NCBI RefSeq assembly: GCF_025716945.1
Contig: NZ_JAOVZT010000005.1
Coordinates: forward strand, 248,001-312,000
Reading direction: 5' to 3'
DNA length: 64,000 bases
From: Geodermatophilus sp. YIM 151500
Lineage (GTDB): Bacteria > Actinomycetota > Actinomycetes > Mycobacteriales > Geodermatophilaceae
In this document: one piece after another, positions 51,135-60,430 of the stretch
How the letters are laid out: every line of letters begins with the position of its first letter
Numbering within the stretch: the stretch's first letter is position 1
The notes under the pieces: generated by a model
Told to the model about the DNA's origin: nothing
Databases searched by the model: none
What the model saw: the letters and a program-made list of their open reading frames with translations, nothing else
Made by a program: the position numbers and the translations under genes

Positions 51135-52316
51135 ATGCGTACGAAGAGCACCACCGTCGCGATGGCGACCGCGACGGTCCTCGCCCTCGCCGCCTGCGGT
51201 TCGGGCGACGGCGGTGGCGGCGGCCAGGCAGCCGCCGAGGGCCTCACCGGGGAGGGCACCGGCGCGGACTGCACCATCGACCAGCCGGTGCCCCTCGCCG
51301 CGGTGCTGAGCCTGACCGGTGCCGCCGCCAGCTACGGGCGGTCGCAGCAGCAGGGGCTGGAGCTGGCGCTGGCGGAGCTCAACGAGCAGGGCGGGGTCAC
51401 CTACGACCTCACCATCGAGGACGACGAGACCGACCCGCGGCAGAGCATCACGCTGTTCGACCAGTTCACCGGGCAGGATCCGGTCAGCCTGATCATCGGG
51501 CCCACGCTGTCGAACGCCGCCGTCCAGGCCGACCCCATCGCCCAGGACGCCGGGGTGCCGGTGCTGGGCATCTCCAACACCGCCGAGGGCGTCACCGAGA
51601 TCGGCGACTTCATCTTCCGCAACTCGCTGACCGAGCAGGCGGTCATCCCGCAGACGATCGCCGCGGCCAAGGAGGAGTACGGGCTGCAGCGGGTCGTCGT
51701 CATGTACAGCAACGACGACGCGTTCACCGAGTCCGGCTACGAGGCGTTCGCCGCGGCGCTCAAGGACGAGGGCATCGAGGTCGCCGAGACGCTGACCTTC
51801 TCCAAGAGCGACACCGACTTCCGGGCGCTCCTGACCCAGGCGCAGGCCGCGAACCCCGACGCGGTGGTGGTCTCCGCGCTCATCGAGGCGGCGATCCCGC
51901 TGGTCACCCAGGCCCGGCAGGTCGGCATCGACGTCCCGATCATCGGCGGCAACGGGTTCAACAACCCGCAGCTCATGGCCGAAGCCGGCGAGGCCGCCGA
52001 GGGCGTCGTCGTCGGCGCCGCCTGGAACTCCGCCTCCGACAACCCGGAGAACCAGGAGTTCCTGCAGGCCTTCGAGGCCGAGTACGGCAGCCAGCCCGAC
52101 CAGTTCGCCGCCCAGGCCTACGCCGGGCTGAAGCTGGTCGACCAGGCCGTCCGCGCCGGCTGCTCGGCCGCGGCGGAGGACCTGCAGCAGGCCCTCGGCG
52201 ACCTGCAGGGCGTGCCGACGGTGCTCGGCGAGTTCTCCATCGACGAGAACCGCAACGCCGACCACCCGGCCACCGTGCAGATCGTGCAGGACGGGCGGTT
52301 CGCCGTCCTCCAGTGA
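51135..52316 (+). CDS. branched-chain amino acid-type ABC transporter substrate-binding lipoprotein
   Basis: The 393-residue protein begins with a lipoprotein signal ending in the lipobox LAAC (VLALAACGSG), then a glycine-rich linker and a periplasmic-binding-protein type I domain. The domain contains PLAAVLSLTGAAASYGRSQQ and ADPIAQDAGVPVLGISNTAE, typical of LivK-like receptors. The ligand could be a branched-chain amino acid, amide or aromatic acid. The ATG at 51135 has an agagac sequence ahead; the open frame upstream is not supported. It heads an operon of receptor, permease, permease-ATPase fusion and second ATPase, a complete HAAT-family importer. Confidence 0.94.
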   Translation: MRTKSTTVAMATATVLALAACGSGDGGGGGQAAAEGLTGEGTGADCTIDQPVPLAAVLSLTGAAASYGRSQQQGLELALAELNEQGGVTYDLTIEDDETDPRQSITLFDQFTGQDPVSLIIGPTLSNAAVQADPIAQDAGVPVLGISNTAEGVTEIGDFIFRNSLTEQAVIPQTIAAAKEEYGLQRVVVMYSNDDAFTESGYEAFAAALKDEGIEVAETLTFSKSDTDFRALLTQAQAANPDAVVVSALIEAAIPLVTQARQVGIDVPIIGGNGFNNPQLMAEAGEAAEGVVVGAAWNSASDNPENQEFLQAFEAEYGSQPDQFAAQAYAGLKLVDQAVRAGCSAAAEDLQQALGDLQGVPTVLGEFSIDENRNADHPATVQIVQDGRFAVLQ

Positions 52317-52493
52317 CCGGCGGACGGTGACGCGTCCCGGTGGTCCGGCCCCGTGCCGGGCCACCGGGACGCCGCCGTGCGGGACGGCGCTACCTTGCCC
52401 ACGCCACGTCGACCGGCCGGGGGCGTCCTCGGCGGCCTCGCGCGGCCGCCCGGGCGCGCCGCCCGGGGACGGACGACCAGACAAGGACGGCTC

Positions 52494-53369
52494 GTGCAGC
52501 AGTTCCTCAACGGGATCTCGATCGGCTCGATCTACGCGCTGTTCGCCATCGGCTTCACCCTCGTGTTCGGCATCCTCGACCGGCTGAACCTGGCGCACCC
52601 CTCGGTCTTCGCCGTCTCGGCGTTCGTCGGCATCGAGCTGGTCGAGCGGGTCGGGCTGTCGATCTGGACGGCGCTGCCCGTGGTGTTCCTCGTGGGCGGG
52701 CTGCTCGGCCTGGTCATCGAGCGGGTGGCCTTCCGGCCGCTGAAGAACCGGCCCGACGCCCACTTCGCCGGCCTGATCTCCTCCATCGCGATCGCCGGCA
52801 TGCTCATCGCCCTGCTGCAGTGGCGCTACGGGCCGGACACCCGGCGGTTCCCCCCGGGCTCGTTCCCCGGTACCGACTTCGAGGTCGTCGGCGCCCGGGT
52901 GACCCTCGTGCAGGTGGTCATCGTCGCGGTGTCGATCGCGCTGATGGTCGCGCTGACCTACCTGGTGACCCGGACCCGGCTGGGGCGGGGCATGCGCGCC
53001 ATCGCGGAGAACCCGACCGCGGCCCGCGTGCTCGGCGTGAACGTCGACCGGGTCACCGCCTGGACCTTCGCGATCTCCTCGGCCCTCGGCGCCGTCGCCG
53101 GCGTGCTGTTCGCGATCAACGTGAACACCGCCCAGCTGGGCATGGGCGCGGCGATCGAGCTCAAGGGCCTGGCCGTGATCATCGTCGGCGGGATGGGCTC
53201 GCTGCCCGGCGCGCTCATCGGCGGCCTGCTGCTCGGGCTGGCCGAGGTGTTCGCCGTCGAGTACGTCGGCTCCTCCTGGCGCGACGTCATCGCGTTCGGG
53301 CTGCTGTTCGCCATCCTGCTGCTGCGCCCGCAGGGCCTGCTCGGCGCCCGGAAGGTCCGGGAGGTCTGA
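52494..53369 (+). CDS. livH: branched-chain amino acid ABC transporter permease (LivH-type)
   Basis: This permease of 291 residues has eight or so membrane segments and the LivH start VQQFLNGISIGSIYALFAIG. The conserved loop RAIAENPTAARVLGVNVDRV contacts the ATPase, and KGLAVIIVGGMGSLPGALIG is a family signature near the C terminus. The GTG at 52494 follows aaggacgg and is the natural start; longer frames extend into the intergenic region. It lies 178 bp after the receptor gene. Its stop overlaps the next start in a TGATG arrangement. Confidence 0.94.
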   Translation: MQQFLNGISIGSIYALFAIGFTLVFGILDRLNLAHPSVFAVSAFVGIELVERVGLSIWTALPVVFLVGGLLGLVIERVAFRPLKNRPDAHFAGLISSIAIAGMLIALLQWRYGPDTRRFPPGSFPGTDFEVVGARVTLVQVVIVAVSIALMVALTYLVTRTRLGRGMRAIAENPTAARVLGVNVDRVTAWTFAISSALGAVAGVLFAINVNTAQLGMGAAIELKGLAVIIVGGMGSLPGALIGGLLLGLAEVFAVEYVGSSWRDVIAFGLLFAILLLRPQGLLGARKVREV

Positions 53370-55192
53370 TGCTGCTGCAGTACTCGACGACGCTCACCTT
53401 CGTCGCGCTGGCCGCGATCTTCGCCTACTCGTTCTACGCCGTCCTGGTCGCCGGGCAGCTCAGCCTCGGCCAGGCCGGATTCGCGTCGCTGGCCGCCTTC
53501 AGCGCGGTATCCCTGGCGCCCGACCCCGACGCCGTGGGCGACGTGCCGGCCCTGCTCAGCGCCGTCGTCGTCGGCATGGCGGTCGGCGCCCTCGCCGCAC
53601 TCGTGCTCGGCCTGCCCACGATGCACCTGCGCGGGGTGTTCCTGGCCATCGCCACGCTCGGCTTCGGCGAGGCCGTGCGGGTCATCCTGCTCAACCAGGA
53701 GTGGACCGGCGGGGCGCAGGGCCTGCCGGTGCCCCGGGTCGTCACGCTCGGCATGGCCTGGACGGCGGCGGTGCTCGTGGCCTACTGGTTCTGGCGGATG
53801 GGCAGCTCCCGGTACGGGCGGGCGCTGGAGGCGATCCGGGAGGACGAGCTGGCGGCCCGGGCCATGGGCATCGACGTCGGCCGGCACCGGCTGTCCGCCT
53901 TCGTCACCGCGGGGGCGGTGGCCGGTCTCTACGGCGTGCTGCTGGCCTACTACATCCGGCTGATCGTGCCCGGCGACTTCGGGTTCACCGCCGCCGTCGA
54001 GGGCCTGGTCACCGCGGTGCTCGGCGGCTCGACGATGTTCCTCGGCCCGCTGCTGGGCAGTGGCTTCCAGACGATGATCCCGGAGGTCCAGCGGGCCGTG
54101 GGCATCGAGGCCGGCTGGATCCGCCCCTTCCTGTCCGGCCTGCTGCTGCTCGTGGTGATCCTTTTCCTGCCCGGCGGTCTGGCCAGCCTCATCCCGCGGC
54201 GGAACCGGCTGCCCGCGCTCGGCGGCGACGACCGGCGTCCCGACCTCGGCGGCGTCCGGCAGCACCCGCCGGCCGGTGAGACCGTCGTGTCGGCGACCGG
54301 GCTGTCCAAGGAGTACGGCGGGGTGCACGCCGTCCAGGACGTCGACCTGGAGATCCGCAGCGGCGAGGTGGTCGGCCTGATCGGGCCGAACGGTGCGGGC
54401 AAGACCACGCTGGTCAACATGCTCACCGGGCTGGTACCGCCCAGCGCGGGCCGCGCCACGGTGCTCGGGGTCCCGATCGGGACGACGCCGGTGCACCGGG
54501 TGACCGCGGCCGGCGTGAGCCGCACCTTCCAGCACTCCAAGCTGTTCGCCCGGCTCAGCGCCCTGGAGAACGTGCTGGTCGGCGGGCACCTGGCGAATCG
54601 GCCGACCTTCCTGCGACGGCTGGTCTGGCTGCCGTCGGCCCGCCGCGACGAGCGGGCCGCGCTGGAGCGCGCCGCGCGGTGCCTGCACCGGGTCGGGCTC
54701 GCCGAGAAGGCCGGGACCCGCGCCTCGGCGCTCTCCTACGGCGACCAGCGCCGGCTGGAGATCGCTCGAGCGCTCGCCGCCGATCCGACCCTCCTGGTGC
54801 TCGACGAGCCGGCCGCGGGGATGAACCACGTCGAGGCGGAGGCCCTGTCGGCGTTGATCCGGTCGCTGGCCGCCGACGGGCTGACCATCCTGTTCATCGA
54901 GCACAACGTCGGGATGGTCCTGCGCACCTGCAGCCGCATCGTCGTCCTCGACTTCGGCGAGGTGCTCGCCACCGGCACGCCGGAGGAGATCGCGGCGAAC
55001 CCGGCCGTCATCGACGCCTACCTGGGCGCCGAGGAGGCCGACGACGTCCACGGCGGGGCGGCCGCCGCGGCCGGGTCGCGCCCGGCCGGCGACGGCGGGA
55101 CCGCCGATCCGGTCACCGAGACGCGGCCCAGCCGGGCCGGCACGCTCGATCCGCCCGACGCCACCGGCCCGACCGCGAGGGACGTCACGTGA
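53369..55192 (+). CDS. LivM-LivG fusion: permease plus ATP-binding protein
   Basis: The 607-residue protein joins two normally separate subunits. Residues 1-280 are a LivM-type permease (LGQAGFASLAAFSAVSLAPD; RAMGIDVGRHRLSAFVTAGA). Residues 310-570 are a LivG-type ATPase with Walker A GPNGAGKTT, signature LSYGDQRRLEIARAL and Walker B LLVLDEPAAGMNHVEAEAL. A short linker rich in Pro, Arg and Asp joins them, and about 35 disordered residues close the protein. The ATG at 53369 overlaps the LivH stop. The fusion fixes one permease and one ATPase in equal amounts, leaving LivH and LivF to complete the complex. Confidence 0.94.
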   Translation: MLLQYSTTLTFVALAAIFAYSFYAVLVAGQLSLGQAGFASLAAFSAVSLAPDPDAVGDVPALLSAVVVGMAVGALAALVLGLPTMHLRGVFLAIATLGFGEAVRVILLNQEWTGGAQGLPVPRVVTLGMAWTAAVLVAYWFWRMGSSRYGRALEAIREDELAARAMGIDVGRHRLSAFVTAGAVAGLYGVLLAYYIRLIVPGDFGFTAAVEGLVTAVLGGSTMFLGPLLGSGFQTMIPEVQRAVGIEAGWIRPFLSGLLLLVVILFLPGGLASLIPRRNRLPALGGDDRRPDLGGVRQHPPAGETVVSATGLSKEYGGVHAVQDVDLEIRSGEVVGLIGPNGAGKTTLVNMLTGLVPPSAGRATVLGVPIGTTPVHRVTAAGVSRTFQHSKLFARLSALENVLVGGHLANRPTFLRRLVWLPSARRDERAALERAARCLHRVGLAEKAGTRASALSYGDQRRLEIARALAADPTLLVLDEPAAGMNHVEAEALSALIRSLAADGLTILFIEHNVGMVLRTCSRIVVLDFGEVLATGTPEEIAANPAVIDAYLGAEEADDVHGGAAAAAGSRPAGDGGTADPVTETRPSRAGTLDPPDATGPTARDVT

Positions 55193-55262
55193 GCGGACAG
55201 CATCGCAGCGAGCGCCGGCGAGCCAGGAGCGGAGCGCTGCGCGGGAGCGGACGGATGACGTC

Positions 55263-55994
55263 GTGAGCGAGTCGATCCTGGGTGTTTCGGACCTGCGGGT
55301 CCGTTACGGGCGGGTGGAGGCCGTCCGCGGGGTCTCCTTCGAGGCCCGCCGCGGGCAGCTGGTGACCCTCGTCGGGGCCAACGGGGCCGGGAAGTCTTCG
55401 GTGCTCAACGCCGTCTCCGGGTTGTTGCGGCCGGCCGGCGGCCGGATCACGTTCGAGGGCCAGGACGTCACCCGGGTGCCGGCGCACAAGCTGGTCCGGC
55501 GGGGCCTGGTCCAGGTGCCCGAGGGCCGGCAGATCCTGGCCACGCTCACCATCGAGGAGAACCTGCGGATGGGGGGCTGGCACGCCGGGGGCCGGGCGCG
55601 CGAGGCCATCGACGCCATGTATGCCCGGTTCCCGGTGCTGGCCGAGCGCCGCGGCCTGCCGGCCGGCAGCCTGTCCGGCGGGGAGCAGCAGATGCTCGCC
55701 ATCGCCCGCGCGCTGGTGGCCGGGCCCACGGTGATGCTCATGGACGAGCCGTCCATGGGGCTCGCGCCCAAGATCGTCGACGAGGTGTTCCGGGTGATCG
55801 AGGAGATCCGGCGCTCCGGGACGACCGTCGTCCTGGTCGAGCAGAACGCCCGCCGCGCGCTGCGCGCGGCCGACCACGGCTACGTGCTGCAGACCGGCGA
55901 GGTGGTGCAGTCCGGCCCGGCCGACGAGCTGCTCGCCGACGAGCGGATCATCGCCGCGTACCTCGGGGGAGACGGCGCCGTCGACCAGCGGTGA
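55263..55994 (+). CDS. livF: branched-chain amino acid ABC transporter ATP-binding protein (LivF-type)
   Basis: The 243-residue ATPase has Walker A GANGAGKSS, the LivF-typical GLVQVPEGRQILATLTIEEN, signature LSGGEQQMLAIARAL, Walker B TVMLMDEPSMGLAPK and an H-loop replaced by EQN (VVLVEQNARRAL), as usual in LivF. The GTG start at 55263 lies 70 bp after the fusion gene. The gap has short gagcg-rich repeats (gtgagcggacag and gggagcggacgg), a kind of intergenic motif common in GC-rich actinobacteria. It completes the importer. Confidence 0.94.
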   Translation: MSESILGVSDLRVRYGRVEAVRGVSFEARRGQLVTLVGANGAGKSSVLNAVSGLLRPAGGRITFEGQDVTRVPAHKLVRRGLVQVPEGRQILATLTIEENLRMGGWHAGGRAREAIDAMYARFPVLAERRGLPAGSLSGGEQQMLAIARALVAGPTVMLMDEPSMGLAPKIVDEVFRVIEEIRRSGTTVVLVEQNARRALRAADHGYVLQTGEVVQSGPADELLADERIIAAYLGGDGAVDQR

Positions 55995-56040
55995 GGGCGT
56001 CCCGGCCCGGCGCGCCGGCCGGCACCTACCATCGCCACCC

Positions 56041-56769
56041 GTGCGGCCGTTCCTGCTCCTGGCCACGCGCGCCGAGGACCTGGCCGCGGACGGCGAGTAC
56101 GAGTCCTTCCTGACGCTGACCGGCCTGCGCCCGCACGAGCTGCACCGCGTCCGCCTGGAGGCCGGGCCACTGCCGCCCATCGACCTCGACGACTACGCGG
56201 GCGTCTTCGTGGGCGGCGGCCCGTTCAACTCCAGCGACCCGGAGGAGGGCAAGTCGCCGGTCCAGCGCCGGGTCGAGGCCGAGCTGCGCCCGCTGCTCGA
56301 CCGCATCGTCGCGCGGGACTTCCCGTTCTTCGGCGCCTGCTACGGCGTCGGCACGCTGGGCGTGCACCAGGGCGGGGTCATCGACCGGACCTACGGCGAG
56401 GCGATCGGTTGCGTGCCGATCACGCTGACCGCCGAGGGCCGCGCAGACCCCGTGCTGGCCGGCCTGCCGGGGACGTTCGCCGCGTTCGTCGGGCACAAGG
56501 AGGCCTGCCGCACGCTGCCGCGGGGCGCCGTCCTGCTGGCCTCCTCGCCCGCCTGCCCGGTGCAGATGTTCCGCATCAAGCGGAACCTGTACGCCACCCA
56601 GTTCCACCCCGAGCTCGACGTCGCCGCCCTCGTGACGCGGATCCACGTGTACCAGCACGCGGGCTACTTCCCGCCCGCCGAGCTCGAGCAGCTCGTCGCC
56701 CGGGTCGAGACCGCCGTGGTCACCGAGCCCGGCCGCATGCTGGCCAACTTCGTCGCCCGCTACGCCTGA
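56041..56769 (+). CDS. class I glutamine amidotransferase-like protein
   Basis: This 242-residue protein has the triad-type glutaminase fold. The nucleophile is the cysteine in FFGACYGVGTLGVHQGG, and the histidine and glutamate lie in ATQFHPELD. The oxyanion region is GVFVGGGPFNSSDP. Stand-alone proteins of this kind hydrolyse glutamine or gamma-glutamyl compounds, and some act in gamma-glutamyl catabolism; the synthetase partner, if any, is not nearby. The GTG at 56041 begins MRPFLLLATRAEDLAADG. It follows livF by 46 bp and may be transcribed with it. Confidence 0.88.
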   Translation: MRPFLLLATRAEDLAADGEYESFLTLTGLRPHELHRVRLEAGPLPPIDLDDYAGVFVGGGPFNSSDPEEGKSPVQRRVEAELRPLLDRIVARDFPFFGACYGVGTLGVHQGGVIDRTYGEAIGCVPITLTAEGRADPVLAGLPGTFAAFVGHKEACRTLPRGAVLLASSPACPVQMFRIKRNLYATQFHPELDVAALVTRIHVYQHAGYFPPAELEQLVARVETAVVTEPGRMLANFVARYA

Positions 56770-57124
56770 ACCGGGACCACTGACCCGCGCGGGATCTGCG
56801 CCGCGGACCCCCGCGAGCGGGTCGCCGCGGTTCCCGAGCGGAGCTGCCGACCATCGGCGTCACGCAATCGTCATGCACGCAATCAGGTCGCTTGCGTCCT
56901 GGTGGTGAACCACCGAGGCATCTGGCGACGAACGTCCTGCAGGACGGTGCGGCAGCCGGCACGCGCTCGGCAGGGGAGCCGCCCGTCCGGCACGGGTCCT
57001 TCCCCGGCCCTGGACACCGGCAGCCGCCCGACGCGTCTGCCCGCACGACCGGGTCCGGTACCGCACCAGTCCCGCGGCGCCGCGGAACAGCGGCGGCGCC
57101 GACCCACGACCGCGAGGAGTTCTC
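56770..57124. other. upstream region of the CHRD surface protein gene
   Basis: These 355 bp have no supported gene. The stretch around 56860-56900 (acgcaatcgtcatgcacgcaatc) is less GC-rich and has two acgcaatc direct repeats at about 56863 and 56877, possibly part of a promoter. A gaggag ribosome binding site at about 57112-57117 precedes the TTG start of the next gene. Confidence 0.5.
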
Positions 57125-57895
57125 TTGCGCAAGGCATTCGCCATCCCGTCCGTCGCCGTCGCCGCCGCCGCCTTCCCGCTGCTCACGATGACCGCTGCCT
57201 CCGCCGCCCACGACGGCAGCTACCAGGCCCAGCTGGGCGCGCTGAACGGCTCGGGCGCGTCCGGTACCGGCATGGTCACCCTGGAGGGGAACTCCGCCAC
57301 GGTGATGATCGAGGCCCAGGGCCTGCTGCCGGGCTCGCCGCACGCGCAGCACTTCCACATCGGCGCCCAGGGCAGCTGCCCCACCGACGCCGATGACGCC
57401 GACGGTGACGGATTCGTGAGCGTCACCGAGGGCGCGGGCTACTACGGGGCGATCGGCACGTCGTTGACCACCGAGGGCGACACCAGCCCGGACAGCGGTC
57501 TGGCGGTCGATCGGTTCCCCACGGCTGCCGGCGGCTCGATCAGCTACGAGCGGACCTTCGACATCCCCGAGGACGTGCAGCAGGCCTTCGCCGCCGGCAC
57601 CGCGGTCTTGGTCCTGCACGGCGTGGACAAGGACGGCAGCGGGCAGTACGACGGCGACATCGCGAGCGACCTGGACCCGTCGCTGCCCATGGAGGCCACC
57701 GCCCCGGCCGCGTGCGGCCCGCTGGCGAGGGCCCAGATGGGCACCGCGCCCAGTGGTGGCGCGGACACCGGCGCCGGCGCCACGTCCGGCATCGAGCAGC
57801 AGGCGGCGATCGGCGTCGGTGCCGTCGCGCTGTCCGGTGCCGCCGCGGCCGGTGCCGTCGCCTACCGCCGCCGGTCGGCCGCCGACCAGGCCTGA
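57125..57895 (+). CDS. secreted CHRD-domain protein, probable sortase substrate
   Basis: The 256-residue protein begins with a signal peptide (MRKAFAIPSVAVAAAAFPLL, cleavage near ASAAHD). A CHRD-like domain follows, with HAQHFHIGAQGSCPTDADD and later a DGDG-type acidic turn. The C terminus shows GGADTGAGATSG, a hydrophobic stretch of about 20 residues and a basic end YRRRSA. That layout equals a cell wall sorting signal except that a clear LPXTG is absent. A class F sortase gene follows, so the TG step in GGADTG may be its target; this is inference. The TTG at 57125, after gaggag, is the best start. It should reside at the cell surface. Confidence 0.82.
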   Translation: MRKAFAIPSVAVAAAAFPLLTMTAASAAHDGSYQAQLGALNGSGASGTGMVTLEGNSATVMIEAQGLLPGSPHAQHFHIGAQGSCPTDADDADGDGFVSVTEGAGYYGAIGTSLTTEGDTSPDSGLAVDRFPTAAGGSISYERTFDIPEDVQQAFAAGTAVLVLHGVDKDGSGQYDGDIASDLDPSLPMEATAPAACGPLARAQMGTAPSGGADTGAGATSGIEQQAAIGVGAVALSGAAAAGAVAYRRRSAADQA

Positions 57896-57900
57896 TCCGC

Positions 57901-57974
57901 CCCGGCCCGGTTCCGGGCCGGGAGCGCGCTCCCGCGTCGCGCAGGGGACACCGACGTCCTCTGCGCGACGCGGG
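57901..57974 (+). terminator. two strong hairpins between CHRD and sortase genes
   Basis: The first hairpin pairs cccggcccgg (57901-57910) with ccgggccggg (57913-57922) around two bases. The second pairs cccgcgtcgcgcag (57931-57944) with ctgcgcgacgcggg (57961-57974), and the stem can extend into the loop by about five further pairs. Together they should end or reduce transcription from the surface protein gene into the sortase gene, giving much more substrate than enzyme. Confidence 0.8.
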
Positions 57975-58034
57975 CCCGACGGGCGGCGGCCCTGACCCCG
58001 CCGCCGCCACCCACCGTCCCGAGGAGCACCGCCC

Positions 58035-58736
58035 GTGACCGAGAGCCCCCGGCCGTCCGCGCGCACCTGGGCGGCGATCGCCGTGGCCCTCGCGGTGGTG
58101 GGGCTCGCCGCGGTGGTCGTGGCGGTCACCGGGCAGCAGCGGGCGCCGCAACCGCCGGCGTCGGACGCGGCTGCGACCGCGTCGACGGCGCCCGCGCCCT
58201 CGAACGCCCCCACGCCGCTGCCGCCCGGCCCGCCGTCCGGTCCCGGCGCCGAGCCGGCACCGCCCGCACCCGTCGCCGACCCGGTCGCCCTGCGCATCCC
58301 GTCCATAGGGGTGTCGAGCGATCTGGTCCGGCTCGGACTGCGGGACGACGGCACGGTCGAGGTCCCCCCGCTCGTCGAGGACGACCGGGCCGGCTGGTAC
58401 CGCCGCGGGCCCGCACCCGGCGCCCGGGGCCCGGCGGTGCTGCTGGGCCACGTCGACTCCGCCGAGCACGGCCCCGGCGTCTTCTTCGAGTTGGGGGCGC
58501 TGACGCCCGGTGCCGAGGTGCAGGTCGCGCGGGCCGACGGCACGGTCGCGGTGTTCGCCGTCGACCGGGTGGCCCGCTACGCCAAGGGGGACTTCCCGAC
58601 CCTCGAGGTCTACGGCAACACGGACGGGGCGGAGCTCCGGTTGATCACCTGCGGGGGCGACTTCGACCCCGCCGCCCGCAGCTACGAGGACAACGTGGTC
58701 GCCTTCGCCTCCCTGGTCGACGAGCGGGCCGCCTGA
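58035..58736 (+). CDS. class F sortase
   Basis: The 233-residue protein has a single N-terminal membrane anchor (TWAAIAVALAVVGLAAVVVA), a Pro/Ala-rich linker, and a sortase beta barrel. The catalytic histidine is in AVLLGHVDSAEHG, the cysteine in LRLITCGGDFDPAAR, and the arginine in the following RSYEDNVVAFASL. The short barrel and LITCGGxFD motif place it in class F, common in actinobacteria. It would act as a transpeptidase on the outer face of the membrane. Start GTG 58035 follows gaggag. Its neighbour, the CHRD protein, is the most likely substrate. Confidence 0.93.
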   Translation: MTESPRPSARTWAAIAVALAVVGLAAVVVAVTGQQRAPQPPASDAAATASTAPAPSNAPTPLPPGPPSGPGAEPAPPAPVADPVALRIPSIGVSSDLVRLGLRDDGTVEVPPLVEDDRAGWYRRGPAPGARGPAVLLGHVDSAEHGPGVFFELGALTPGAEVQVARADGTVAVFAVDRVARYAKGDFPTLEVYGNTDGAELRLITCGGDFDPAARSYEDNVVAFASLVDERAA

Positions 58737-58739
58737 CGG

Positions 58740-58970
58740 TCACCGCAGCAGCAGGCCCTTCCGCCAGACGTCGCCGGTGACGCTGTGCCAGGTGGTCGGG
58801 CCGAACACCCGCTCCACGTGGCTCTCCCCTCGCTCGTCGACCAAGACGATCAGCTCACCCCCCGCCCCGACGTGGTAGCCGTACAACCCGCCCCGGTCGG
58901 GTGGCAGGCTCACGTCGTCGAAGGACAGCACGCCGGCCGGTTCGCCGTGCAGGACGACGTGGACGCTCAT
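58740..58970 (-). CDS. small conserved-looking hypothetical protein
   Basis: The 76-residue frame reads MSVHVVLHGEPAGVLSFDDV and contains RGGLYGYHVGAGGELIVLVD, with good coding character and an ATG start. It resembles no family I can name. It is convergent with the sortase gene, with only three bases between the stops, and is probably a cytoplasmic beta-rich protein. Confidence 0.6.
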   Translation of the reverse strand: MSVHVVLHGEPAGVLSFDDVSLPPDRGGLYGYHVGAGGELIVLVDERGESHVERVFGPTTWHSVTGDVWRKGLLLR

Positions 58971-59055
58971 CGCTCGACCTCCCCGCGACCGCGGCCGGTC
59001 GCCTGCCGCGGACCGTAGCCCGCCGCGACCCCTCCGGCAGGCCGTCCGACGACGG

Positions 59056-60318
59056 TCAGCCCCGGTTCCGCCGCCGCGTGACCAGCCGGTACGCGCAGCC
59101 GGCGCCGACCACGGCCACGCCGCCCACGACGGCCGGCCACGGCAGCGTGGCCGCCAGCGCCAGGCACCCCGCGACCCCGGCCACCTGCAGCGCGCGCGGC
59201 CACCGCCGCCGGTCAGGGGTCTGGGTGGCGGCGGCCAGGTTCGCGACGACGTAGTAGAGCAGCACGCCGAACGACGAGAAGCCGATCGCGCCGCGCAGGT
59301 CGACGGTCAGCACGAGCGCACACGCCGCGGCGGCCACGGCCGACTGGGCGCGGTGCGGGACCTGGTAGCGCGGGTGGACGGCGGCCAGCCACCGGGGCAG
59401 GTCGCCGTTGCGGGCCATCGCCAGGCCGGTCCGCCCGACGCCGGCGACGAGCGCGAGCAGCGCGCCGAGCGAGGCCGCGGCCGCTCCGGCCCGGACGACC
59501 GGTCCGGCCGCCGCCCACCCGCCGGCCTGCGCCGCCGCGGCGAGCGGGTCGGGCGCGGCGGCCACGCCGCCGGGGCCGAGCACGAGCAGCACGGTGACGG
59601 CGACCGCGGCGTAGACCGCCACGGCGATGCCCAGCGCCACCGGGATGGCGCGCGGGATGGTGCGGGCGGGATCCCGGACCTCCTCGCCGAGGGTGGCGAT
59701 GCGGGCGTACCCGGCGAAGGCGAAGAACAGCAGCCCGGCCGACTGCAGGACGCCGTACCAGCCAGCGTCCGTCCCGCCTCCGGACAGCCGGTCCGGATCG
59801 GCGTCGCCACCGACCAGCGCGGCGGCGACGCCGACGGCCAGCGCGGCCAGGACGACGGTGACGAGCACCCGGGTCAGCCCGGCCGTGCGCGTGATGCCGC
59901 GGTGGTTCACCGCGGTCAGCGCCAGCACGGCAGCGACCGCGGCCGGCCGCTGCCAGCCGGCCGGGACGGCGTAGGCGGCGAACGTCAGCGCCATCGCCGC
60001 GCAGCTCGCGGTCTTGCCGACCACGAACGACCAGCCGGCGAGGAACCCCCACCACGGCCCCAGCCGCTCGCGGCCGTACAGGTAGCTGCCGCCCGAGCTC
60101 GGGTACTGCGCGGCCAGCTGCGCCGACGAGGTCGCGTTGCAGTAGGCCACGACCGCGGCGAGGGCGAGGCCGGCGAGCAGCCAGCTGCCGGCGGCCGCGG
60201 CGGCCGGCGCGAAGGCGGCGAAGACTCCCGCCCCGATCATGGAGCCCAGCCCGATCACGACGGCGTCCGCGGTGCCGAGGCGGCGCGCCAGCCGGGGCTC
60301 GGTGATCACCCCGCGCAC
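59056..60318 (-). CDS. APC family amino acid permease
   Basis: This 420-residue transporter has about 12 membrane segments. The first helix contains the unwound substrate motif GLGSMIGAGVFAAFAP, characteristic of the amino acid-polyamine-organocation family. SSAQLAAQYPSSGGSYLYGR follows, as in cationic or broad amino acid exchangers. It lies in the cytoplasmic membrane. The start is the GTG at 60318 or another GTG three codons later (60309). It is divergent from the prepilin peptidase gene across about 110 bp. Substrate is unknown. Confidence 0.9.
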   Translation of the reverse strand: MRGVITEPRLARRLGTADAVVIGLGSMIGAGVFAAFAPAAAAAGSWLLAGLALAAVVAYCNATSSAQLAAQYPSSGGSYLYGRERLGPWWGFLAGWSFVVGKTASCAAMALTFAAYAVPAGWQRPAAVAAVLALTAVNHRGITRTAGLTRVLVTVVLAALAVGVAAALVGGDADPDRLSGGGTDAGWYGVLQSAGLLFFAFAGYARIATLGEEVRDPARTIPRAIPVALGIAVAVYAAVAVTVLLVLGPGGVAAAPDPLAAAAQAGGWAAAGPVVRAGAAAASLGALLALVAGVGRTGLAMARNGDLPRWLAAVHPRYQVPHRAQSAVAAAACALVLTVDLRGAIGFSSFGVLLYYVVANLAAATQTPDRRRWPRALQVAGVAGCLALAATLPWPAVVGGVAVVGAGCAYRLVTRRRNRG

Positions 60319-60430
60319 GCTAGGCGCCCCAGGTGAACGCCCGGTGCCGGGAGCCGCGATCCACAGCCTCCCGGGTGGACGGCGGATCGTGTGACATCGT
60401 TCCCGCCGTGCCCGCCGCCAGGTTCCCGCG

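Noticed and set aside
52958-55051. 697-codon frame opposite the Liv permease and ATPase genes
   Set aside because: It is antisense to well-defined transporter motifs and has low-complexity composition.
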